Positions 50,284 to 57,367 of a stretch of DNA of 64,000 nucleotides are shown here, piece by piece. Numbering within the stretch: position 1 is the first letter of the stretch; every line of letters starts with the position of its first letter. The stretch is from NCBI GenBank assembly GCA_035937155.1, contig DASYVJ010000096.1, positions 1-64,000 on the forward strand, given 5' to 3'. The translations under genes were made by a program, and so were the position numbers. Source of the DNA: Palsa-870 sp035937155 (GTDB taxonomy: Bacteria > Chloroflexota > Dormibacteria > Dormibacterales > Dormibacteraceae). Under the pieces are notes generated by a model. It searched no databases. It had not been told where the DNA came from and worked only from the letters and a program-made list of their open reading frames with translations.

Positions 50284-50511
50284 CTACTTGTCCTGCGGCT
50301 CAGGCCAGAATTGGTGCCGCTCTGGCATCCGCCGCTCGGCAATCCGGCGGTCGAACGGAAAGACACCGCGACGGCCGGCGGCCGCGCGCTCGGGAGCGCG
50401 CCGCTCGGCAAACCTCCGCTCTACACCCGCCCGCCTCTCGCCCTCACGCCTTTCCGGCCCGCCGGGCAGCATCGTATCGTTCAAAACCACACCTTCCTCT
50501 GACATCGACAT
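50284..50511 (-). CDS. Small Arg/Glu-rich protein
   Basis: A 75-residue protein dominated by ERR-type repeats (ERREGERRAGVERRFAERR, DRRIAERR). No signal or membrane segment. No family was recognised. Such motifs suggest a helical, nucleic-acid- or protein-binding tail. Its stop lies just before the isoaspartyl peptidase start, in the same operon direction. The frame may be real but could be a spurious high-GC open frame. Confidence 0.45.
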   Translation of the reverse strand: MSMSEEGVVLNDTMLPGGPERREGERRAGVERRFAERRAPERAAAGRRGVFPFDRRIAERRMPERHQFWPEPQDK

Positions 50512-50576
50512 TGGTCCGTGATGCTATCGCACGCGATGGTCGAAATGAGGGGTCCCCGCGAAGTCACGGCGCAGCC

Positions 50577-52166
50577 TCAGACTTGGTGGGGCCTGAGTGC
50601 GTCCAGTTTGGCGTCGAGCCGGCGCTCGGACTGACGCCGCTCCAGCTCGTCTCCCGGTCCGAGGTCGACAAAACGGGCGTACCGGGCCAAGCGAGGATGT
50701 ACCTCCGCGACTCGACGGAACATCTCCTGCGCCACCCACCGGTAGTCGGGGTGACCTTGGGGGGTGGTGCGGAGCTCGCATAGGTGATAAACCTCGCGCA
50801 GGTTCGCTCGGAAGTACCAGCGGACGTGAAAGGCCAGCGGCACGATGTACTGAGCCACGGCCGCGCCGGCGTCGCGCTCCAATTTCACGTGGACTGCCGC
50901 GGCCGCTTCAACCGCTGAGGCGAAATGTGCCCCGAGGCCGAGATCGACGAGCCCGGGCGGGAGGTCGTAGCCCAAACTCGTGCCCAGCAGCTGGCGGTCC
51001 TGGGTGAGCATTCGGTGGCGGTGCAGGTCGCGGTACGCGCCGAAGTTGGCGACTATCTCAAAGGTGTACTGAGCGTGCTCGAGCGCTCGCGGCGCGCGCT
51101 GGCGTCGGTTGGCCCGATCGCCAAGCAGCACCTCGAGGACCTGCGCCGGATCGCCACCTTGCTGTTCAAGAGCCCCCTCGGAATGCGGAAACAGCGCTGC
51201 GGCCACCACCTTTCGCTCAGCGTCGGGGTCGTGCTCGACAAGCCTCACGCTCGGCACCGGCAAGGACTGCGGGTCGCCGCGCGGCGCGATGTTTGCCGTT
51301 TCGACCCGGATCCTCGCCATGCGCTCGGCGGCAGGGCGACCGTATCGATCATCGAGCGCGCGCTTGACGAAGGCGGGGATCACCTGGGCGAGCTCTCGAT
51401 GCAGGTCCGTGGCGAGCTGCCGGCACTCCGGCAGATCGTGCGCAGCCATCTTCGTGATCAGGTACTCAAAGGCCCGGCCGTTGCCGAAAAGACCGAGATT
51501 GGTCAGCGTTCCCGCAGGCAACAGTCCGCGCAGTAGGTCGAGCGCCTTGGCCCTCGTGGCGGCCTTCCACGCGCGATCGGTCTCTCCTGTTTGCATCGGG
51601 AAACGCTCGCGAATGGCTGCGGTGACCTGTTCCACGAGACCGCTGTAGGCGGTGAACAGGGCGTCGGCCGCTTTCTCGTAGTCGGGATGGGCAAGCTCGG
51701 GGCCGCGGTAGAAGAGGAACCGGCCGTCAGGCCCCGGGCGGTCGAACCGCACGTAGCGCGTGGACTTTTCAAGGGGCGAGATACCTATCCGGCTGTCCTC
51801 GAGGGCTTTGGCGGCAAGCGTCGAGGTTCGCTCGACGGCGACGTGCGCTCCGGCGAGCTCTGCCACGGAGTCGTCGCCGTAGCCCACGAGGACCCGTTCG
51901 TAGAACTCCTCGGCGCGGCGCACGGCGACCATATCGTCGTTTTCCGAAGGCGTCCCCGCGAGCGCGTCAAACCCTGAATCCGGCTCATTGATGAACTCCT
52001 CGAGCAGCACGCGCCGCAGACTTTTCTCGGTCCGCGAATACCGTGAAAAGAGCGCGCCTTTGACGACCTCAGGCAGGTTGCGCAGGGCAAACACAGGCCG
52101 GTCGAGGTTCGTGAAGTAGCGCGCGAGGAGGGCCGATTCTGCGCTGGTGAACTCGGTGCCGGACAC
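50577..52166 (-). CDS. thyX: FAD-dependent thymidylate synthase ThyX, double-length
   Basis: A 529-residue protein containing two ThyX-like halves. The C-terminal half has the flavin/dUMP motif YRDLHRHRMLTQDRQLLG, which contains RHR. The N-terminal half (about residues 20-250) keeps the fold pattern (EFYERVLVGYGDDSVAELAG, SPLEKSTRYVRF) but lacks RHR. Ordinary ThyX is about 220-250 residues, so this is the long two-domain type. It makes dTMP with methylene-tetrahydrofolate and NAD(P)H. GTG 52166 is chosen. An ATG at 52190 is also in frame. No classic ThyA is seen in the window. Confidence 0.83.
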   Translation of the reverse strand: MSGTEFTSAESALLARYFTNLDRPVFALRNLPEVVKGALFSRYSRTEKSLRRVLLEEFINEPDSGFDALAGTPSENDDMVAVRRAEEFYERVLVGYGDDSVAELAGAHVAVERTSTLAAKALEDSRIGISPLEKSTRYVRFDRPGPDGRFLFYRGPELAHPDYEKAADALFTAYSGLVEQVTAAIRERFPMQTGETDRAWKAATRAKALDLLRGLLPAGTLTNLGLFGNGRAFEYLITKMAAHDLPECRQLATDLHRELAQVIPAFVKRALDDRYGRPAAERMARIRVETANIAPRGDPQSLPVPSVRLVEHDPDAERKVVAAALFPHSEGALEQQGGDPAQVLEVLLGDRANRRQRAPRALEHAQYTFEIVANFGAYRDLHRHRMLTQDRQLLGTSLGYDLPPGLVDLGLGAHFASAVEAAAAVHVKLERDAGAAVAQYIVPLAFHVRWYFRANLREVYHLCELRTTPQGHPDYRWVAQEMFRRVAEVHPRLARYARFVDLGPGDELERRQSERRLDAKLDALRPHQV

Positions 52167-52335
52167 GGCAGTATGGTAGTCCCGGCACAAGATCTAGCGG
52201 GGCCAAAACTGGCCAACCCCACCATATAGACGGCAGGCTAAAAGTTATCCCCGACTTGTCCCCACCCTTGTTAAAAACCGCCTACGAAACCCCGACGGTA
52301 TGGGGCACGCACTGATTCTTGTAGCCTCGATCTCG

Positions 52336-53118
52336 ATGGATTGGGAGGCGAACTGGAAGCAGATCGTGAAGGAGAGGGCGACCCTCGCCGGCACGCACGC
52401 GAACCCAGGCTACTGGGATCGGCGCGCCGCGAGCTTTGCCCGCTCGACGAAGGCGCGCGTCGACCAATTCCTGGCAGTCATCGACCCTTACGCGTCGCCG
52501 CAAAAGACCCTCATCGATGCCGGCGCGGGCACCGGACGCCACGCGATCCCTCTCTCTGAGCGGCTCGAATGGGTCACCGCCGTCGAGCCGTCCGAAGGCA
52601 TGCGCGCCCAGATCCCGGCCCGAGACAACATGACGATCATCGCCAGCACGTGGGAGGACGCCGAAGTCGCGCCGGCGGACCTGGTCATCTGCAGCCACGT
52701 GCTGTACGGCGTGGAGGATCCGGTGGGTTTCATCACCAAGCTCGATGTATCGGCACGCGAGCGCGTCTTCGTCGTGCTGCGCGAAAGCGAGCTTCCCCAC
52801 CCATCGGCAGCGATCCGCAAGCGGCTGCTGGGTGAGGCCGGTCCGCGCATGCCTCGGTTCAGCGAGCTCTTCATGCTGCTCGTCCAGATGGGCATCGCGC
52901 CGGATGTGGCGTTCCTGCGCTACCGGAGCGTGACCCGATATGCGGACCTCGACGAGGCGGTCACGGACACCCGCGCAATGGTGGGAGACGCGTGGGATGA
53001 AGCGACTGGGCGGGCGATGCTCGAGGAAATGCTCACGCCGGACGGCGAAGAGCTCGTGTTTGACGGCGAGATGGTGGTGGCAGGAGTTGCACATTGGCAA
53101 CCACGGGCCAGGACCTGA
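52336..53118 (+). CDS. SAM-dependent methyltransferase (class I)
   Basis: A 260-residue methyltransferase. The SAM-binding motif I is LIDAGAGTGRHAIPLSER (about residues 60-77), followed by VTAVEPSEGM and LVICSHVLYGVEDPVGF. The ATG at 52336 follows a long leader. An upstream ATG at 52300 is possible. The end overlaps the following acetyltransferase by 25 bases. The target is unknown. Confidence 0.82.
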   Translation: MDWEANWKQIVKERATLAGTHANPGYWDRRAASFARSTKARVDQFLAVIDPYASPQKTLIDAGAGTGRHAIPLSERLEWVTAVEPSEGMRAQIPARDNMTIIASTWEDAEVAPADLVICSHVLYGVEDPVGFITKLDVSARERVFVVLRESELPHPSAAIRKRLLGEAGPRMPRFSELFMLLVQMGIAPDVAFLRYRSVTRYADLDEAVTDTRAMVGDAWDEATGRAMLEEMLTPDGEELVFDGEMVVAGVAHWQPRART

Positions 53119-53948
53119 CCCTTCGCCCGATGAGGGCTGCCGACCGTGATCGCGTGCTGGAGATCAGTCGCGACATCTGGGACGGGCACGACTATATCCC
53201 GCGAGTGTTCGACGATTGGCTCGCCGACGCCGGCGCTTCTTTCCAGGCCGCCGAGCTGGATGGCGTGCTCGTCGGCTTGCATCGCCTGCGGCCTTACGCG
53301 CAAGGCCTGGTCTGGTACGAGGGCTTGCGCGTCGCCAGCACCCATCGCCGCCAGGGCCTGGCGCGCGCGATGCTCGTCTCAGCGATCGCCGAGGCGAGAG
53401 AGCAGGGCTTCCGTGAGATGCGCCTTGGCACCGCGAATCCCAACGCGATTCGACTCTTCGAGGCAGAAGGGTTCCGCCGCCTGGTCGATGCGCGGTGGTG
53501 GCGTGGACAGCGTCTCGAAGGTGGGGAACCGGCGCGGATGCCGGATCCATCTGAAGCGGGCAAGCTGTGGCCCGGGGTGGAGAAGAGCCCCGGCATTGAG
53601 CTCTACCACGGAGTCGTGCCCGACTTCAACTGCGCGCACGACCTGGACGCCGCAGAGCTGAAGCGACTGGCCACGATCGGCATGCTCCGAGTGGGTCCTG
53701 GCGGACGGGCGATCGTCGGCTTGAGGGAGCCCTGGGGCGAAAACCTAGCGGTGGCGTTTGTCGCCGGACGCGGCGGCGCGCTGCAGGAGCTGCTCATGTC
53801 GCTGCGCTTTGAGGCGGACGCTGATGGGCTCGACCACGTGACGATCACGCTCCCGCGCGACCACCCGGCGGCGGATGACCTGGCCGCTTCCGGATACGAT
53901 CTCGCGAATGACGAAGACCGCAGCTACATCTACGGCTTGCTTCTTTAG
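53094..53948 (+). CDS. GNAT-family acetyltransferase with a second degenerate GNAT-like half
   Basis: A 284-residue protein. The N-terminal GNAT domain has motif A GLRVASTHRRQGLARAMLVS (about residues 78-97) and ANPNAIRLFEAEGFRRLV. The C-terminal 130 residues look like a second, non-catalytic GNAT-like fold (VTITLPRDHPAADDLAASGY). Two-domain GNAT proteins of this type include mycothiol synthase, but the substrate is not known. The TTG at 53094 lies inside the methyltransferase gene, so the two are co-translated. Confidence 0.8.
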   Translation: MATTGQDLTLRPMRAADRDRVLEISRDIWDGHDYIPRVFDDWLADAGASFQAAELDGVLVGLHRLRPYAQGLVWYEGLRVASTHRRQGLARAMLVSAIAEAREQGFREMRLGTANPNAIRLFEAEGFRRLVDARWWRGQRLEGGEPARMPDPSEAGKLWPGVEKSPGIELYHGVVPDFNCAHDLDAAELKRLATIGMLRVGPGGRAIVGLREPWGENLAVAFVAGRGGALQELLMSLRFEADADGLDHVTITLPRDHPAADDLAASGYDLANDEDRSYIYGLLL

Positions 53949-55172
53949 GTGAGCCGCCGTTACGTAGTCATCGGCAACGGCATCGCCGGCCAGACGTGCG
54001 CCGAGGAGCTGCGCAAGTCTGACGCCGACGCGTCGATCGTCATGATCGCGGCCGAGCGATATCCGCTCTACAACCGCGTTGCGCTGCCGCGCTATCTCCG
54101 CGGGCAGGTGCGCCGCGAGAAGGTGCTGATGCGCACTGTCGAGGACTATGCGACCCGGAATCTGGAGATCCATTTCGAGACCTGGGCGACAGAGATCGAT
54201 GCACGGAGCAAGGTCGTGCGCACCAACCGCGGTCAGGAATTTCCATACGACGCCCTGCTCATCGCTACCGGCGGCCGGCCCAAGCCACCGCCATGGCCTG
54301 GCTCCGACGAGGTGTCCGCCTGTCTGGGCTTTCAGACCCTTGACGACACCGACTCGATCATCGAGAAGGCGGACGAGTCAGAGCGTGTGCTCGTGATGGG
54401 CGGCAGCTTCATCGGATACGAGCTGGCCGAGGGAGTCAGCTTTCGCAAGAAGGCAAAGCTGACCTGGATCATGCGCGGGCCATGGTTCCTGCGCTACGTG
54501 CTGGATGAGGAAGGCGGCCGGCTTTGCCGGCAGCTGGGCGAGGCACAGGATGTGCAGTTCCTGATTTCGGACGAGGTGCAGAAGTTCAGCCGGAACAATG
54601 GACGCTTCCACGCCGAGACTGTCAACGGGCACAAGGTCGACTTTGACCTGCTGACGTACGGTGTCGGTCTCGACTATTACACCGAGCCGGTTCGCAACAC
54701 CGGAATCGAGCTGAACAAAGGCATCGTCACCGACTCGAAGCTGCGCACTGCGGCACCAGACGTGTATGCGGCGGGAGACATCGCTGTGTTCTACGACCTG
54801 ATGGTCGAGCGGCACAACCAGATGGGCACCTGGGACAACGCCGAAGCGCACGGCAAGGTGGCAGCTCGCAACATGGCGGGTGAATCCGAAGACTTCTTCG
54901 ACGTCCCCACGTACACGACCACGATGTTCGGCTCGACGTTGGCGGTGATGGGCGTAACGCCCGATGTACAACCAGACCTCGAATCGGTTCGGACGTTCAG
55001 CTTCGAAGAGAAGTTCTATCGCAAGCTGTTCTTCAAGGACGAGCGCCTGGTGGGCGCGATCATGATCGGCCCGCCCAAAGGTAGGAAGAAGCTCATCGAG
55101 ATCATGCGCTCGCGCCAGATTATCGAGCGGCCGAAGCAGGAGCTCCTGGACCCGAACAACCTGAAGGACTAA
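53949..55172 (+). CDS. FAD-dependent NAD(P)H oxidoreductase
   Basis: A 407-residue flavoprotein. FAD motif VVIGNGIAGQTCAEEL at the N-terminus, NAD(P) motif VLVMGGSFIGYELAEG (about residue 148) and the second FAD motif VYAAGDIAVFYD. This is the plan of ferredoxin, rubredoxin or nitrite-reductase-like NAD(P)H reductases. No CxxC pair. GTG 53949 starts just after the previous stop, so it is the third gene of a methyltransferase, acetyltransferase, oxidoreductase operon. The acceptor is unknown. Confidence 0.87.
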   Translation: MSRRYVVIGNGIAGQTCAEELRKSDADASIVMIAAERYPLYNRVALPRYLRGQVRREKVLMRTVEDYATRNLEIHFETWATEIDARSKVVRTNRGQEFPYDALLIATGGRPKPPPWPGSDEVSACLGFQTLDDTDSIIEKADESERVLVMGGSFIGYELAEGVSFRKKAKLTWIMRGPWFLRYVLDEEGGRLCRQLGEAQDVQFLISDEVQKFSRNNGRFHAETVNGHKVDFDLLTYGVGLDYYTEPVRNTGIELNKGIVTDSKLRTAAPDVYAAGDIAVFYDLMVERHNQMGTWDNAEAHGKVAARNMAGESEDFFDVPTYTTTMFGSTLAVMGVTPDVQPDLESVRTFSFEEKFYRKLFFKDERLVGAIMIGPPKGRKKLIEIMRSRQIIERPKQELLDPNNLKD

Positions 55173-55174
55173 TT

Positions 55175-55192
55175 CCCCCTCAACTGAGGGGG
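55175..55192. repeat. REP-like short palindrome
   Basis: CCCCCTC-aact-GAGGGGG, a 7-bp stem right after the oxidoreductase stop codon. It may act as a terminator stem but is followed by GC-rich rather than T-rich sequence. It is the first of two palindromes here. The second begins at 55202. Confidence 0.65.
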
Positions 55193-55201
55193 AGGGCCTG
55201 T

Positions 55202-55273
55202 CCCCTCCCCCTTTGGGGGCAATCAGTAAGTCCCATCCATATCGCCGCTTTGCGCGCAGGGCGAGGGTGGGGG
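55202..55273. repeat. REP-like palindrome with a nested 38-base insert, copy 2
   Basis: cccctcccccTTTggggg, then a segment starting caatcagtaagtcccatcc and ending gccgctttgcgcgca, then gggcgagggtggggg. The inserted part matches the copy at 46480-46551 apart from a few bases, while REP-like copies at 15096 and 31413 lack it. Confidence 0.75.
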
Positions 55274-55333
55274 TGCGGCGGCTCTTGGTCCCTCGTCGGA
55301 GAAGCAACGGCTCGTATGATTTGCCTTGAAGGA

Positions 55334-55756
55334 ATGAATTTCGCTGACAGCGAATCCGCCGGGATCGTGAGAAGCGCCCTTGGGGCGGTGCTCCGGCAGC
55401 GCCGCGAGGCGACCCGCCGGACGCTCACCGAGGTCGCCAACGAAGCCGGCCTCTCGCCCGCCCACCTCTCGGAGGTCGAGCGGGGCCGCAAGGAGGTCTC
55501 GACCGAGAGGCTCCTGGCGGTGGCCCACTCGCTCGGCGCCCGGCCCGCCGACATCTACGCGGACCTCGCGCGCCTCCTGGGCGCGGATGCGGACCGCCCT
55601 GCCTGGCCCGAAGATCCGCCGGCGAAGCTTCGACTCGCCACCGCCTCGCTGCCCCTGGACGCGCTGCGCAGCGTGGCCGACTTTAGCGCCTACCTGGCGA
55701 TGGCCAACCCACCGCCCCGACCGAAAGCACGCATCGGGTTCGATACAAGGAGATAA
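55334..55756 (+). CDS. XRE-family regulator, ClgR-like
   Basis: A 140-residue DNA-binding protein. The helix-turn-helix (about residues 16-70) reads LGAVLRQRREATRRTLTEVA and AGLSPAHLSEVERGRKEVST, closely following the ClgR (clp gene regulator) pattern of actinobacteria. It lies 4 bases before clpP, which supports control of Clp protease expression. ATG 55334 is preferred. ATG 55316 is in frame but leaves a poor fit. The promoter region overlaps REP-like elements. Confidence 0.8.
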   Translation: MNFADSESAGIVRSALGAVLRQRREATRRTLTEVANEAGLSPAHLSEVERGRKEVSTERLLAVAHSLGARPADIYADLARLLGADADRPAWPEDPPAKLRLATASLPLDALRSVADFSAYLAMANPPPRPKARIGFDTRR

Positions 55757-55760
55757 GCCA

Positions 55761-56372
55761 ATGACCATGATCCCGACGGTGATCACCAACGACGGGCGCG
55801 GCGAGCGCGCCTACGACATCTATTCGCGCCTGCTCAAGGACGGCATCATCTTCCTGCGCGGCGTGATCGACGACGACCTGGCGAGCACCGTGACGGCGCA
55901 GCTTCTGTTTCTGGAGAGCGAAGCGCCGGACCGCGACATCCAGCTCTACATCAACAGCCCGGGCGGATCCCTCACCGCTGCGCTGTCCGTCTACGACGCG
56001 ATGCAGTACGTGAGCCCGAAGGTTGGAACGCTGTGTACAGGCCTCGCCGCGAGCGGCGCTTCAATCCTGCTGGCGGGAGGGGACCCGGGCATGCGCTTGT
56101 CGCTGCCTCACGCGCAGATCCTCATCCACCAGCCCTTCACCCAGGGCATCCAGGGCCAGGCGAGCGACATCCAGCTGCACGCCCAGGAGATCCTCCGCCA
56201 GCGCGAAGCGATGGCCCGGATCTACACCAAGCACACCGGCCGGCCGCTGGAGGACGTCGAGCGCGCGATGGAACGCGACTTCTTCATGAACCCTGAAGAG
56301 GCCAAGAAGTGGGGCCTGATCGATCTGATAGTGGAGAAGAATCCCCACGTAGCAGTCCCCGCTCGGGCGTAA
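55761..56372 (+). CDS. clpP: ATP-dependent Clp protease proteolytic subunit
   Basis: A 203-residue serine peptidase that forms the barrel of the Clp protease. The catalytic serine is in CTGLAASGASILLAGG (S in AAS), the histidine in ILIHQPFTQG and the aspartate in ERDFFMNPEEAKKWGLID. The oxyanion segment INSPGGSLTAALSVYDAMQY is present. The methionine that usually follows the serine is glycine. A ribosome site (aaggagat) precedes the ATG, 4 bases after the ClgR-like gene. Confidence 0.9.
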   Translation: MTMIPTVITNDGRGERAYDIYSRLLKDGIIFLRGVIDDDLASTVTAQLLFLESEAPDRDIQLYINSPGGSLTAALSVYDAMQYVSPKVGTLCTGLAASGASILLAGGDPGMRLSLPHAQILIHQPFTQGIQGQASDIQLHAQEILRQREAMARIYTKHTGRPLEDVERAMERDFFMNPEEAKKWGLIDLIVEKNPHVAVPARA

Positions 56373-56385
56373 GTCCACACCACCG

Positions 56386-57354
56386 GTGCGAGTCGTCGTC
56401 CTCGGCGGCACCCGGTTCATTGGGCGTGCCATCGTCGAGGAGCTTGCCGGCGCGGGCCACGAGATTTTGATCGTCCATCGTGGCAACCTCGAACCGGACG
56501 GCATGCCGCCGGTGAAGCACCTGCACGCCGAAAGGATGGAGTTGCCGGCGAACCGTGATGAGCTGGCGGCGTTCCAGCCCGACGCCGCGATCGACTGCCG
56601 CGCCCTGACGCGCGCCGACTCGGAGGTTGCTCTTGGCGCACTGCCCGACGGCCTGAGGCTCGTCGTCGTGTCGAGCATCGATGTGTACCGGGCCTTTGGG
56701 GCGGTGAACGAAGAGCGCGAGACCGACCCGGTCCCCATCGACGAGGACTCGCCTGTGCGGTCCAACCGCTACCCATACCGCGGCCAGATGCCAGGGATGG
56801 ACGACTACGACAAGCTCGATGTAGAGGACGTGTACTTGTCCCACGGTGCGACGTCGGTGCGGCTGCCCATGGTCTATGGCGAGCACGACTACCAACTGCG
56901 TGAGGACTACATCCTGCGGCGAGTGCGCGCCGGCCGCAGCCGAATTCCGACCGGCGCCGGTATGTGGCTCGCCAGTCGGGCTTACGTCAGGGATGTGGCA
57001 CGCGGCGTGCATCTCGCACTCACGACTCCAGCGGCCGCGGGCCAGGTGTTGAACCTGTGCGAGGACCGGACCTACTCCATGCGCTTGTGGTCCGGCATGA
57101 TCCTGGACGCCGCAGAATCCGATGCCGAGCTCGTGCGCGTGGCCGATGAGCTGCTCCCCGAAGATCTCAAACCCACCGGCACGATGACACAGCACATCGC
57201 TGCCAGTGCGCACAAAGCCCGGTCGATGCTGGGCTGGACGACCTCGGATCCTGTGGAGTCGCTGAGAAGCAGCGTGCGCTGGCACCTAGCGAATCCGCCT
57301 CCGAATCCGGACCCCGACTTCAGCGCCGACGACCTGGCTCTCGCTTCCGTCTAA
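56386..57354 (+). CDS. NAD-dependent epimerase/dehydratase (SDR-like)
   Basis: A 322-residue Rossmann-fold enzyme. The N-terminal motif is VVVLGGTRFIGRAIVEELAG. The catalytic tyrosine is in MDDYDKLDVEDVY, which deviates from the usual YxxxK: the lysine follows the tyrosine after one residue (YDK). The active site may therefore be altered. The C-terminal part has TGTMTQHIAASAHKARSMLGW, as in UDP-sugar epimerases. GTG 56386 follows clpP by 13 bases. No sugar genes are near. Confidence 0.75.
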   Translation: MRVVVLGGTRFIGRAIVEELAGAGHEILIVHRGNLEPDGMPPVKHLHAERMELPANRDELAAFQPDAAIDCRALTRADSEVALGALPDGLRLVVVSSIDVYRAFGAVNEERETDPVPIDEDSPVRSNRYPYRGQMPGMDDYDKLDVEDVYLSHGATSVRLPMVYGEHDYQLREDYILRRVRAGRSRIPTGAGMWLASRAYVRDVARGVHLALTTPAAAGQVLNLCEDRTYSMRLWSGMILDAAESDAELVRVADELLPEDLKPTGTMTQHIAASAHKARSMLGWTTSDPVESLRSSVRWHLANPPPNPDPDFSADDLALASV

Positions 57355-57367
57355 GCTTCGAGGGCAG

